64,000 nt of DNA from Nipponacmea schrenckii. Its lineage: Eukaryota; Mollusca; Gastropoda; Lottiidae. Under the pieces are notes generated by a model, which made no database searches, was not told where the DNA came from, and saw nothing but the letters and a program-made list of their open reading frames with translations. Shown piece after piece: positions 37,941 through 51,093 of this stretch. The translations under genes and the position numbers were made by a program. The stretch lies in assembly GCA_030562195.1 (NCBI GenBank), contig CM060199.1, positions 21,286,338 to 21,350,337 on the forward strand, read 5' to 3'. Positions within the stretch are counted from its first letter, which is position 1; the number at the start of each line of letters is the position of its first letter.

Positions 37941-39691
37941 CCAAAAAACTTTGAAGTAATTATTCAAACAGATGCATTTGATAATTGAAAAACACTTAAT
38001 AAGCTGGAGTTTTCTAGATTTTAAATGATTCTGTTACTTTTTAACACCAAGTAAGTTCACTTGAATATATAATGTATTGACCATTCTTGAGAACTTAAAT
38101 TTTATGTTCGTGCTAAGACGCAGTATCCCTTTAAGAGAAAAATAAAGATTATAAGAATGCAGGTATTTATCTGGTTTGTCAGTTTCAGCATGAATAAATC
38201 TCAGTTTTTCTTCAAAAAGTTAGTTTTGAATAGTCACAATTAATCAAGAAAAGTTTAGCTTTAGTATCAAATATTTTGATTGATTAGAGTAGGGCCTTCT
38301 GCAAATTGTAGTCAGTTACGCTGGAATTGCCCTTGAATGATAAAACTATATTTACACCAAATTGAGTGTTTGACCAATCAGATGACTGGAACTCTTTAAT
38401 CATCTTTTAAGTTAAATTTTCGAGATTAAGTACCGAAGGCTTAAAATTTAAATACTTGGTTTTTATCAGCTGTTATTTTTATTGACTATTTATAGGCAAC
38501 TGTTTTCTTTTAAAAATCTGTTAATTCATAACAAAGAGCATTCATTCAAATCATGTGATAATTAAAAGTGTAGAATAAACACAAATCGCATATTTACACA
38601 GACATATTTTAAAAATATCATTTTTGTATGTGTCCTTTTTAGGACTAAGTTTTATGAAATAGAAGTTATTTTTGTTTGTCTTTAAGCAAGAGTTAACAGT
38701 CAAAACAATAGATCCATATGATAGAAAACATATTTCAGTCTGGAAAGGCTTGTTAAATCTATCAAGGACATTTCTCTATGTGAATAATAAATGAAAATGG
38801 TCATTATGGTAATGGCACTGTTACAATCATTTCTTTCTAATCCAAACCCATAATAATCTTTAGAACACGACAAATTAGATTAGTTAATAATTAATCGTAC
38901 AATTAGATGGACTTTGTCTGGCCAGTATTAAATAATGTGATCTTTGCTTAGATACACCAATTCAATTGAATGGATGAGTTTTAGAATCAAGGTGTGGAAT
39001 GTATACAGATATCTCTGTAGTTTTAAAAATTAACCATCAACTAGTAAAACCAGCCACTATCTATGATGATATGGCCTTGGGTAATGATTTCTAAACAAAT
39101 ATTAAAATTGATTTTTATTTTTGATGCTACTAAAACTGCAATCGTATTAAAATGAAATTTCAACTTAACAGACATTCTCTTTCATTTACTTACATGGTTA
39201 ATTTATGGTAAAATCTGATAAAGAGATTTCGAATCTTTCAGTTTTTCCAATCGATTTTTGTACCAGGAGTTGCATAAAGGACAACAATAATAATTTTTGG
39301 AGTTAAATGGGGCCTTTTGTAATTATGTTTCTGTGCAAATTCGTAGACTGTTGAGTGTGACAGAATGATCTATTTATATAATATTTATGAGCCAACAACC
39401 AAAAAATTTAGCCTTCTTTCTATAAAGATAGGGAGCATTTCAAGATGGCTAATTGGTTACTCTCACAATTTTAGTCTCTCTCTCTATGTGGCACTGGGTA
39501 TTACTGTCACGATTAAACAAAGACACATCAGTTTTAAGGCTTGACTTCATAGACGTGTAGATGGCATCTATGCTCGAACTGATCATGATTTTATGTGTAA
39601 AGTATATTTTTGACAGGTATAGCAAACTGCTGCCAAATGTTTTTTTTATTTAAATGATAGGTCTAAACATGTTTGTTTAACAGTTGCAGTC

Positions 39692-39989
39692 TTAAAGGGA
39701 TAATAGGTCTAAGAATGAACATAAAATTGGAAAACTTAGCCAATTGGTCCTCTATTCATTAGCAAATATACCTGCTGTCATAAATAACATAAATATCCAA
39801 AAAAACTAAGTAATTATCCAAACAGATGCATTTGATTATTGAAAAATGCTTAATAAGCTGGATTTTACCAGATTTTAAATGATTCTGTTACTTTATAACA
39901 CCTGGTAAGTTCACTGATGAATATGATACTCAATATCGACAATTTTTAAAAACTAAAATTTTATGTCCATGCACACAGTATCCCTTTAA
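39692..39989. mobile_element. TTAA-MITE family, intact 290-bp copy
   Basis: The element (39696-39985) is flanked by TTAA at 39692-39695 and 39986-39989. It starts AGGGATAATAGGTCTAAG and ends CACAGTATCCCT. The terminal inverted repeats continue for about 35 bases through an AACATAAAATT-type word and its complement. It is non-coding. TTAA targets suggest mobilisation by a piggyBac-type transposase. Confidence 0.88.
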
Positions 39990-41018
39990 GGGGGTTGACA
40001 ACCTGATCGTTCGAGGTGTATTTCAATCAAGAAACGTATTAAGTTGTTATCCATTCTATTTGGCATTAAAAAAAACTCATCTAGTAAAAATTTTAGCTTA
40101 GATTCAGTAGTTTTGTCAGATATCAGTCCGTAAAGACAATCTATTTATAGAACACATTGGGGTATTCCTCTATGTAGACATACAATTACGTTGTCAGTTG
40201 ACATTTTTGAGTACTACGTCATCAGCTAAATAAACATTTTCTACGTTCGTCCAATGACATTGCGTTTGTCGATCAGATTTGCATTTGGGGAATCCAGAAG
40301 TCACGTGATTTCCCATAAATCTTTACGTCACATGTAAACAGATAAATTTTATGATTGGTGGGTAGGGGTGTTTTAACATGTGCTAAACCATTGTTTTAGC
40401 ACTCCAATTGTGTGGTTATCGGTTCATATCGATGCCTAAAAGGTGCTTAAAGATTTCTACAGCATGACAGACAATCTTTTAACAACATGATCGTTAATTA
40501 CGTAAGGTTTACATGTGTTTGCAAAATGTTGAAAAAACTGCCGTTTTTCCAAAAGCATATCTCGCTTACAATTCATCCGATTTTTACAAACTTTGGCTTC
40601 AGCTAAAGCTTACGATGTCCTCTATAACTTTGTTTTTTATAAAATGAATAGTTTTTTAAAAATTCAATTTTTTGTAAATGCACTCGCAAAATTTTGATTT
40701 CTATCAATATCTTCAAAACAAAACAAAATTTTCCAAAAAGCCAACATAATTTTGTAGAGATACATGTAGACCTTCAAACTTCTGTATTAAATAGCCTAGT
40801 AGATATGCTAATTTTAAGGGAATAATTGACGTTTTTTTGTTCATCTTTCATACCCTATTTCTCAAAGTTGAAATGTCATAAAGAAATAAATTTTATATTT
40901 TTGGATTACTGAAAGTCCCCTCTTTCCATTGATATTTAAATATTTCAGATAGGTGGAAAAGAAGTGGTTGAAATCGTCTATTTTTTGTACATAGGTTTAG
41001 GGTTGTCAACTCCCTTAA
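39986..41018. mobile_element. Second TTAA-flanked element, sharing the target site
   Basis: The element (39990-41014, 1025 bp) starts GGGGGTTGACAACC and ends GGTTGTCAACTCCC. It has TTAA at 39986-39989, also the right flank of the preceding MITE, and at 41015-41018. The termini differ at one position. I see no transposase; the open frame at 40893-41090 (minus) is near the right end and unrecognised. Confidence 0.88.
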
Positions 41019-41717
41019 TGAGATTGTTAAGGTGTTTTCTAAATTATCAGGGACAAAGATAGCATCATTTAAGACCATTCCGATTTTCAATAGGATGTCT
41101 ATGGTTTCTGCAATTGATTTAAACTAAATATTTGATGACTTCAGTAATTGTGAAGGCCTCATGTGATACAAGCAGATTTTACGAATAGTAATACAAAAAG
41201 TGGAATTACAGAATCTGATTGAAAATCTGAGTGCTGCAAATTGATGCTATCAGAGTAACCACAATTTATAAAACCTCTTTTAACAATCCATTTAATGGTA
41301 AACATGCCCCTTTGAATAAATTCATTGATATTTGAATTGATTTTGAATATTGTGAAAGGAATGTTTGGAAATTATCAGAATCTTCTGTTGGTGGAAAAAT
41401 CAATCAACTCTTTAATGTAGAGATGTCAACATTGATTATATCGCAATTAGAAAATAAACTACTTGGTTAGCCTTGTGAGAGAAAAAAGACTAGTGGCATG
41501 TTTTAGGTTTGGTATTAAGAATCAAATAACTCCACCTATTCAATCTTAATGACTTGAATTGATTCAGGTTTGTTGGCTCTACATTATGGTCAATGAGAAA
41601 TCAATTAAAATATATCATGAAGCCATGTATTTTTCTATTCTCGTCTCTTTTTACTAAAAGGATAGAATTCATTTCTAAGCTTCTTACCTTATTTTGTTTT
41701 CATCTTGTATGTTTTTT

Positions 41718-42398
41718 TATACGCCCACATGGAGCATCTATTGCCGTAACCCATGTTCGTTCATACACAATTCCTTGTAATCACTCCAAGGAGGCACAAT
41801 ATTGACAGATCTTGAATTAAATTTGTGTGAGTGTTCGTTATCACCCAATAATGTACTCTATTGAAAATCACAATTAAATATCAAAATATATTTAATATGA
41901 ATTATTGCCCTTGTTCTTTAAAATGTATTTGATTTTTGACTCTACAAGGCCCAATTCTTTACAGATTTTGGTGAAACTAGATGAAATGGTTAATAATCAC
42001 CCAAGGATGAGGTCCTAAAAAAAATATGGAAAAATATTTAAAATGAAATATTGCCTTTATTCTTTAATACGTGTTTGATTTTTGGCTCATAAACACTCTA
42101 CAAGGCACAATTCTTGATGGCTTTTGACAAAACTTGCTAACATTGTTTAATATCACCAAAGGATGAACCCTTTTGAAAATCTAAAATGCTGAAAACTATT
42201 TAATGAGTTATTGCCTAGTAGGTACAATTCTTGACAAATTTTAATGAATTTTGGTAATATTGTACATTTACCATACAACACTGCAGAAACGAAGCGTATG
42301 ACTGAAGGTTGAATATTTCATTCCAGTGATTGTAACTGTACTGATTCAAATTCAATGCTGCCAGTAGGCATAAATCACCATGCCTAGCAAGCTATCTA
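41718..42398 (+). mobile_element. pearl/Helentron-like element
   Basis: It starts TATACGCCCACAT at 41718. Internal units repeat words such as CTCTACAAGGC, CAATTCTT, GATTTTGG and AATCACCCAAGGATGA (near 41944, 42106 and 42224). The 3' end reads CCAGTAGGCATAAATCACC then TGCCTAGCAAGCTATC. A short open frame at 41593-41805 crosses its start and is not a gene. Confidence 0.7.
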
Positions 42399-45300
42399 TG
42401 TAAGTCTAATCAAATGGAATATGCCTGTTCCTTATTTAACAAAGCCTTAAGTAGCATCATTCTGCATGTTAGTTACATGATGAATTGATAATTTCGTTGA
42501 AGATTAGTTCAATAATTATAATATTCCTCACAGATTCCTTGGTAATAATTTGATATGAAAAATACATAATGTCCCTTCAATAGATTTTCCAGACACAATC
42601 TTTACAATTTTAAGAATATGTGTGTATGAAAGGATAATAGATAAATGAATTATTTTCTTAAAAACTTTTCTTAAAACCTGATTTATTTTATGATTTGTCT
42701 GCAGGATTCAATAAGATGTTATATTTTGATTTCATTTCAAGTTTGTGGATTTTTGAATTTGTTTCAGATCAGAATAGAAATATCTTAGAATGTTATTTGT
42801 AGATATTGTTGGCGACATGACAACCCATAAGGAAAATAATGAAATAGATGTGACATTTTTGTGATTTCATACTTCAAGTACTCATTGAGACATTTTTCAA
42901 TTTGAAGAGTTTCTTGACATGACAAAACATCGCAGTTAGTAACATTTGATATTAAGAGCTTTAAATCTTTGCCTCTGCTAGTACATATATCTTTTTTATC
43001 ATAATTGGAGCTTAACCTTTTTGAACATATTGAAAAACCATGAGAAAAGCAAAGTATTTTGAATGACACTGATACTGAGAAAAACTGTGTTATTCCAATG
43101 TAAAAATGTTTTCCCCTTTTTGTCTATACATTATTACTGCTTCAAGTCCTAGGAAGTAAGCGATAAACCGTAACGTACATTTTTTTGAAAAGAATAATAA
43201 AATTTCAATAGTAAATAAGTCACATTGAATTCAACTACTTGTCAACTTTATATTTGGTACAAGAAAATTCTCAATAACTGGCAAGCTATCATCATCAATA
43301 TTATGTTGAGGGGTGACATTTTCTTTTTCATCCTTACTTTTGGTACTGATTGAATTGGAAGATAATTATCGTAATATGGACTTTAATATCAATAAATGAT
43401 GACCAATTCAAATTTAAAGGCATTATCTAGAAGTAAAGAAGCAATGCTCTAAACAACTACGGTACTGCTTCTGTTGGCAAATTTGTGGAATGCCCATGCT
43501 AAGTCTTTAGTTCATTTAATTCAGATATAAGTTATGCAAATACAGGCTTTGGTTGGTAATGTCCAGTTATTATGGAATTACACAGTGACAGATTGTTGCT
43601 AAATAAATTTAGCTTCTTTGGTTTATTGTTAGGTACTTACTCTATTTAAGCCAAATGGCATAAATTCAACCTTTGGACCTAAGGTTTTCTTTTTGAGATA
43701 TTAAGTATGAAAAAGTGAGACATTTGTGATCAAGGCAATATTATTTAATTTAAGCTCTTAGCAAGTCGTTGTGATAACTTCTACACGCTGACTGCACTTG
43801 ACCCCAGTTTAATTCGACTGCTTTTTACAGTTTTGTATTATTAAGTATAAATTACTGAGATTCCTTAAAATTTAGGATGAAATCAAGGAAGCAATCAGTG
43901 TTTTAAGGGATATTAGTTTTCTAAATATAAATCACTGAAATAATGATTTAAATACACAAAGTATTGTACAATTTAGAATAGGTGCTTGTTACTGGCTGAA
44001 ACCTATCAGAAGTTTATACTCTTAATGAATGGCAAAATTAATTTTAATTCAATGCAGAATTAAGCTATTCAGCATCTCAGCAGTTAGTCAGAAAGAACCA
44101 TCACAGCAGCTTTTAATGTCCAAGTTTGAATGAATGCAGTAGCATCTTACAAGTCTAAAATTTTCAGATAATTAGATCATGGGAAAAACAATCTATGCTC
44201 ACTGTAACTTGCCTTGGTAATATTTTTCTTGCACTCTACAGTTAAGCGAACTAACTAATAAGAAAACACAGGTAGAGCTATTTATAATATATAAAGAAGA
44301 AATTGAATGAATGTACCAAGTTCTACTAGATGTTAATATAGAAACACTGTGTGATTAGAAGAGAACTAGTATCTGGAAATGACATACAATCACCGAATAA
44401 TCATATTAGAAACTGCAACACTTCTACTACAATTAGACTATTAACTTGAATTACTGCCAACATTAATATTATTTTACTTTCATCAACTCACTGTTATAGA
44501 CATGATTACATTATTACATTTCACCATGTTAATGCATAGTGATTTCCCAGAGCTAGGATGAGAACTTTGTTAAGTCACCAATTTAGAGTCTTAATTTGAG
44601 TCTTGAATTGATGTAAATAGTAGTACTAAAATACATGAAAATTGCATAATTGGTTCAAAAATACTTCCTTTTTCTATATATATATCATTTCAAAATTATA
44701 TAATAATTCTGAACGGACGTGGATATGAAGGCTCTAATTTTAACAGTGAACTTTGAACACTAATACTGATAATCAAAGCTTAATCTGTGCTTCTGAGATG
44801 AGACTAAGGTATCATTGAAATTATAGGAAATCTGTGCTTTTTAGGGTCAAAACAATTTTTTATCATCAGTTCATGACTTAGGCCAATGCTTCTTTGGAGC
44901 TTCTATTCTCATCTCTCTCTTTCACCAAATTCTTCAATTTTTTAGATTGTTTATACTATGAAATAAATCAAAGTCACTATTTATTTCCCAATCCATAGTC
45001 AACAATGATTCAGTAGCATATCAACCAATTAGTTGAACAGAAAAAAACCAAAATTTCTTGGTTGGTTTAGATTAAAAAAGGGTTGTGATTTATTGCAAGA
45101 GTTAAAACAACAGTTTTATGTGTATCTCTTGAAATTTTAATGAAGTTATGCCCCTTTGTTTGAAGTTTTCTAACATTAAAGATAAATGTTATCAACACCA
45201 AGACTGATTGCTTTTCATTAAAAAACAAGGCAAGATAGTATTGTGTCATAATGACTGAAGCTCAGTATATAAATTGACTTAGCTTACAAATAATCTGTCG

Positions 45301-46469
45301 TAGTATCCGTAGTAAATCCATATGAAATATGACTCAAAAGACCCTTCTCAAATCAACACCAATTGATCAGATCTATATTTGAGTAGCATGTGAAATAGTA
45401 ATAAACAGGAAAGTGACTTCCATTATATTGGAGTTGAAGGCCAGATTGGCTCATTTGTCCTTTGTCCTGATGACTTTTAATTCACTTATTTCATCTGGTA
45501 TGTTGGAATTCTTAACCCAATTTTGAGTGAACCAGATCTGAGATATTAATTGATTTATATTTGTTTGTTGAAGGGATATTTTCTCCATTGGTTTGTTGGT
45601 TAGCTTCTCAGAAATGGGATTTGTCCCCGAGCTAATCATGGCTGCAGCAATAGTGCTCAAGACCAGCATCAAATCTGTGTGTGCTCAGAATTATATCTGT
45701 GTTTGAAAAGTAAGACGAAGACTCATCATTTCTTGAAATATAAGATATAGAAAGTAAAATTCCTAGTTTGAGGTATTTTTGAACTCCTAGTTTAAGGCAT
45801 TTTAAATTAATTATTTGTTTTTCATGCATTTCTAGTGTACGGTACTTCTGAAAACAGAATCTGTCCCTGTAAGATTGAGTTTCAAAAAGGAATTTTATTT
45901 TTTAATGTATTTTTTCATGTAATGAGATTGGGTACTTAGTTTTATTAGTAATGGTACTAATTTTACACTAAATACTATCACAGTTAAGTACTTACTGTTT
46001 AATGTTCCTATAATAAAACAGACTAGTTTGTAATGAAATAGAAATAAACTAAGATTTTACTCACGTAGCTAGAGTGGTCTGGAGAAGAATAAGCTTATAG
46101 AATCTGAAAACAATTTAGAAGTTAGTGCTCAAAGAAACTCATAAAATATAATCTTATATTGGCTTACTTAGAGGGTCAGAACGCGATAAATAATCTTAAC
46201 ACTTATAGAGGGAGATTTAAATTAACATAAGCACACGGCGGTACTAACTGTACCATATAATACAGACTGTGTAAAAAGTGAATAGCAGTAAATGATATTA
46301 AGACCAAGACTGATCAAGTAATATAGTACCCCTTTCATCTTTTCTTTATATCTCTATATCACACAACTATCTAATATATTTCACTAACTAGTGCTTCTTT
46401 CTAGAATTCTAAATATAACTTGCAAGGAGTCTACAAGTTATTCCATAATATATTTTACCATCTGACTGA

Positions 46470-46625
46470 AGTGATGCAGTTGTGCATGTGAAAGATCCCT
46501 CAACAGTTGGAATTTGCAAAAAGATAAGGTTAATGCAGCTGTCCTGACAAAATTACCCTCATTGTACACTGCATTGGGTTGCCCGTCTTCATTAGCCCAG
46601 AAGAGTAGGACGTAAAGTACCGTAG
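46470..46625 (+). mobile_element. SINE 3' fragment
   Basis: The words CAGTTGGAATTTGCAAAAAG, GCAGCTGTCCTGACAAAATT, ACACTGCATTGGGTTG, TTCATTAGCCC and AGAAGAGTAGGACGTAAA match the 3' half of the SINE at 23434. The tRNA-like head is missing. It lies about 320 bases upstream of the next exchanger exon. Confidence 0.8.
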
Positions 46626-46944
46626 CTTTAAAGCCTAAAATCCTCACATGTTGTTTCTATTCCATATTTATCTAATTGCAATTAACTGTTTGTGAGGTCT
46701 AGAATTGGTGGAATAAAATGTTATTTCAGATTCATTGAATGGTGATTTTCTAATACTGAACAAAAACTTTAAATGCAATTTTATGCAGTGCAGTCTAGGG
46801 AAATGAAGTGGTTATAAATCCGCTGTGGAATGAAAGGATTTATTTTTTTATTTACTCATATATACCACATTTATCATAAACATGTAATTATATAAGTTTT
46901 ATAATAAGCTTGCAATGTTTGAGATTATGATTTTATACTTTCAG

Positions 46945-47045
46945 GCAATTCATTCGAATTCGCATTGTGGATGATGAGGAATATGAGAAAAGTGAAACCT
47001 TTTATGTGACTTTAGGAGAACCCTATATAGCCAAGAAAGGATCAG
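46945..47045 (+). CDS. NCX exon 3, CBD2 segment
   Basis: A 101-bp exon lies between an acceptor (TACTTTCAG, ending 46944) and a donor (GTTAGT at 47046). Its first base completes Glu606. The next 33 codons read QFIRIRIVDDEEYEKSETFYVTLGEP and on to KKGS, and one base is left for the next codon. This is the beta-strand segment of CBD2 with the VDDEEYEK Ca2+-ligand loop. In vertebrate NCX genes this position is occupied by the mutually exclusive exons A and B; the acidic DDEEYEK resembles the Ca2+-binding A type. Both the boundary and the reading frame agree with family structure. No alternative partner exon was recognised in the window. Confidence 0.95.
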
Positions 47046-49801
47046 GTTAGTAGGCCTACTTTTAAGCTAATTACTTCTATTTCCTTCTGTATTTCAAGTT
47101 AAAGACTATCAATGATATATTAAACTGAAAAATTATTGTGTGTTATCACGCTATGTTCATGATTTATTTTCTGCCTTTCATCTCTATTGATGTTTAGAAG
47201 CTTTCACTATGTAGAAATCTATATAGAGGCACTGTTTAAAGGGACTTTCACTGTGTAGTATATTTTTTCAAATTTGCTAAACTTTGATTTATAGGCAGCT
47301 AATTGTCTCAATGCTGTGCTGAGCTGTTTGAGCATGTTTCGTTTTCAAATATTTACTGGCATATTGAGCTTAAACAAAAAATAAGTACATCAAATTACTT
47401 CAAAAGGTGTCTTTAATAAATTGGCATCGTCCTTTTTTAGTCTAAAAATTATGACATACTTACACTCTGAAATATTGTCTCATTTCCTTAAGATGTTTTA
47501 TATAGTCCCCTATTTTACAATTTCATTTGATGAACAAAATCTGTTAATTCATATGTTTTTTTTAATTAGTTCACTAGTGATCAAGTGAATTTAGGTCCAG
47601 GCTCAAACTTATGGATTTAATATCAAGAAACCAACTGATATTTGGAAATCATAAACAATCATTCAACAAAATTACCCTGCTTTTTTCCTCTCTTACAGAT
47701 ATAATTTGGTTAAATTTTGATTGATTTTCTGTGTTATTAATTGAATTGGAATGTCATCTTTCATGGCTATCATCTTTTGACATTTATCTTCATTAAGTTT
47801 ATAAAATGTTATGATGAGCTTTAATATTGCACAGTCAGACTATTATATTTAAACTGACTAACCACTAACTATTTCCAATTTCCACGATGAAATTTAATTT
47901 GATAGAAGACAGACAATAGTTTGCGATTTTTAATGTAATTTAATTTACTTTTATTTCAATAATCAATACTTTTTTATTACAGGAATCATCTGAATATAAG
48001 CTTAATTAACTAGCAGTAAAAAGTCATTTGATTAAATTGAGTTTTCACCTTAATGTTTTGATGAGAATCTCTTTTCAAGTGCTTAAATGATTTAATGGGT
48101 TTTTCTTTTCTACACTCAACAACAGATTGTGTTGAGCACATGGGTTGTTTGGCTGCATTTCAGATTGCCTATAGAAATATTTCAATATGGCATTGTCTAT
48201 GGTTGCCAAATATCTATGCAACATGGTGAATGAATACAATAGTTTCGTGTCTGTATTTCACAGTGAAAGAAATTGATTTTCAATTTCAACTTTCTATTTT
48301 ATTGTCTTGAGAATGATAGCTTGGTTTTAGTAGTCTACAAAATTCAATTTCCCTGGTCTCTGTAAAATATATCTGCAAGATCGAGGAGACAATTGAAGGT
48401 AGTTTATTTGAAGTTAAACAAAATAAAATGCAAGGCAGGCAGAAAACTGAATTGAATAACATTCAAATTGACTATGCATGTTTTTATAATGCAACTCAAC
48501 ACTATAGCAATAATCTTAAAGTCAGTAAAAAAATTCTCATTGCAACTAGCTTTGAATATATTGAAATCCAGTTGTCCTTTTCTTTTTTTATCTCATACTG
48601 TTACTTCATACAAGAGCTGTTGAGTCCAGACTTTTAAGTGTTTTTGTGGGTGTGAATTTCACATATTAGAAGCAGAATTTCAATTTCAAATTTCTTATCT
48701 TATGTCTTATCATCTCTGAAGCAGAATTGGGTTTAAGCACCTTTCTGAAGTTTGGACTCTCTTGATTATTATTCTATATTTACCTTCACCCAAGCTTTGT
48801 ACCAGGTGTGAATAGCCCCAACCTTGAATCCTAATTAACAGTCTGATTCTAAACTATGAATGATTTATCATGTGAAATACTAGCCTCACCTGTTCCTAAT
48901 AATTTAGAAATGTAGCAACTCATTGAATACCACCATTTAATACTTTCCTTCAACTAAATCATTTAATCTTATCTGATTATTTAGCTTTTACATCATTTTT
49001 CTGTGTTGTCTGATTATTTCCTTGTTAAAATAATCTTTCAATCAGCATTAGGCCATGTTCACTAGGAGGAGATAGATTAAATTTGAATTTCTATGACCTG
49101 CTCATTACATCCAGTTTCCTTAACAATAATTAACAGTCTAATTAAACCTTTCATTCGTTTTTTTTAAAACTTTTATCTTTAATTAAACCAGTCAGGGTCT
49201 ACAGAATTAATGTGAAATACAGATAATAGTTAATATTTACATTTCTACTATCATTTCCTTCAATGAACCAGTTATACTAACTGGTGTTTTTTTCGATAAA
49301 CTGTAGTTCGTCATGTGATGCTATGAGGAAGTCAAGGCACATCAATGATGTGATCTAAGAAAAGTGTCAATATCATAAAAAACAGCGAATTTTTTATTTT
49401 ATAAGTATGAAAATTAGACCAACGTTTAATTCTTAAATAACAATAAACCTTAAAGCACATGTTAGGGCCTCTGATCTTTGAGCACTAAATATTTCAATTA
49501 AAAAATAAATAAGTTGCTGTATACAAGACATATAGAAATAGATATAGATTAAGAAGTACAAGATTTATTGATATGATTTCTGACTTTTATTAACTCAATG
49601 TTTTATGAGCTCATACAGGCAGTGTTATTTAGAAAATTTAATAATCATAATAAGTCAACAGAAAATAATAAGGAACAAAAGGTAAAAGTAAACCATATAT
49701 AAAGAAATAAGAAAGGAAGGAAGAGATTAATATGATGATTATGATAAAGTATGATCAATAAGGTTATAAATTGTTGTAGAGTAGTTAATTAGATAACTTA
49801 T

Positions 49802-50392
49802 ATTCCATATATTGGGCATATAATGTCCTGCATCTCAATTGAGTTCTGGCTAGTGGGTTTTTATCTCGATGGCCTCTCTGAGTTTTCTATTATTCCACAT
49901 ATTTTGATGTTTTGTAAGTATTTGTACGTTATTCCATCTTATTCTATGACGTCTATCTTTGACCAAGTCTTCTGGTTTGTGGTTTTTGCTGGCAGTTCTA
50001 TGCACCTCAATTCGGACCGATATAGGACTTGAGGTTGCTAGTGTATAGGGTTTCTTGCAGCTACAATAGATCTTGTACACTACACTTTTGGAATCAAAGT
50101 CCAGATTTTTTCTTCTGCCTTCTGCTTGGAATAATGTTTACAATGAGGTGCTGCTAGAGAATACTGTTGGGTCAGCATTCTTTTGATGTGGTGGCTGATA
50201 GGTTTAGTATTAACAAGTTTAAAATTGATTGATGAAGGAATATTTCAGGTGGTTGAGTACATCTTCTAGCAACTCATTATAACATACAATGTTGGCTCTC
50301 TTATTAAGGGTTGAAATAATTCTTGCTTTTACTTTGCTCAAGTGGTTAAATTTAAATTAAATAAGTTGTTCTTTTGGTTTTCAATAACAATT
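49802..50392 (-). pseudogene. Penelope-like retroelement remnant (RT thumb and GIY-YIG endonuclease)
   Basis: Read right to left, the upstream part gives KP..., then NHLSKVKARIISTLNKRA and ELLEDVLNHLKYSF. This is the pattern after the reverse-transcriptase core in Penelope-like elements (a histidine-containing segment, a TL..RA helix and an HL...F helix). After a disrupted stretch, 50088-49852 encodes VYKIYCSCKKPYTLATSS, then VRIEVHR, a short gap, and W(N)NVQIL...NRKLREAIEIKTH. This matches the GIY-YIG endonuclease module. Past a stop the frame continues with PELN, stop, DAGHYMPNIW, a typical C-terminal end. Several in-frame stops and at least one frame break show it is dead. No protein core or terminal repeats are recognised outside this stretch. 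Confidence 0.75.
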
Positions 50393-51050
50393 GGTTTCAT
50401 TGTTTTCCTTGTTCATGAAGCCTAAAAAATAGCCTAGAAATTCATAAAAAAAAAACAGAACAATAATCAATAAAAAATATTAATTATCTTAACAAAAAAA
50501 CTATAATTCAAGGCAAAAAATTATTGAAATTCAATAGTTTCCACCATAATACCATTTTTTCAGACCCATTTCAAGGTAAAAACAACATGTTTTCGTGTGA
50601 TTTCTGCATTGGTATAATGTTTCAAAAGTGGATGGATGATTATTTTTGTGACATATTTCTTATAAATATATTGGCATCTTATAAATCATATTGGCAAAGA
50701 AGACAAACTGTTTTTGAGAGTATTTCTAAATTTCCTAAATCCTTTGTTTGTCACATGACTGTAAGACTGGTCTACTTTAAAAGATCTATTTGTAATGTAG
50801 TTAAAATAGTGAAGAAATGTCAGGTAAATAAAATTGTCTATTGCAATTTTTTTTTTTTTTATGATTTGTATTTTGATAAATATTTATTACAAGGCTGTTT
50901 ACTGCAAGTATGTTTATGATCAGCTAACACAATATGAAGAAAAAAGTTATTACTCATTAAGGCCCACACAGTTTAACTGATTCATTTCTTCTTCTAGCAA
51001 TTGATTTGGTAGCAAAGTTTTATTAATTGAGTTTTAAAATGCTCTAGCTT

Positions 51051-51093
51051 ATGATTATGATGATTATAATGATTATGATGATTATAATGATTA
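51051..51093. repeat. ATTATGATG-type simple repeat
   Basis: Alternating GATTATGAT and GATTATAAT words run for about 43 bases. Confidence 0.9.

Larger units (their letters stand above)
35338..38134. mobile_element. TTAA-MITE copy carrying two nested insertions
   Basis: The outer boundaries are TTAA at 35338-35341 followed by AGGGATACTGC, and GCAGTATCCCT followed by TTAA at 38131-38134. Removing the elements at 35366-36466 and 36782-37913 leaves a body resembling the intact copies at 39696 and 53248. Landmarks include AACTTGGCCAATAAG, AAATATACCTGCTG, GATGCATTTGAT and AATGATTCTGTTAC. The body contains two partial left halves (near 36490-36690 and 36700-36781), so it is a composite or a longer family member. 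Confidence 0.8.
3600..46944 (+). other. Intron 2 of the NCX gene, about 43.3 kb
   Basis: The donor GTAAGT is at 3600-3605 and the acceptor TTTCAG ends at 46944. Phase matches exactly: GA from the upstream exon and G from the downstream exon make Glu606. Stretches not listed separately (4319-7150, 7698-8544, 10894-12370, 14475-16497, 16754-20500, 21881-23340, 23799-28194, 29719-31138, 31417-33138, 42399-46470) hold AT-rich sequence with no gene, RNA or clear mobile element that I can support. No second exon equivalent to 46945-47045 was recognised here by reading. Confidence 0.9.

Noticed and set aside
42785..43069. 94-codon minus-strand open frame
   Set aside because: Not recognisable and not associated with repeats or splice signals; length expected by chance in 64 kb.
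50524..50919. 131-codon plus-strand open frame
   Set aside because: No recognisable domain, composition follows local A/T runs, no flanking splice sites or conservation evidence, and it lies in an intron.
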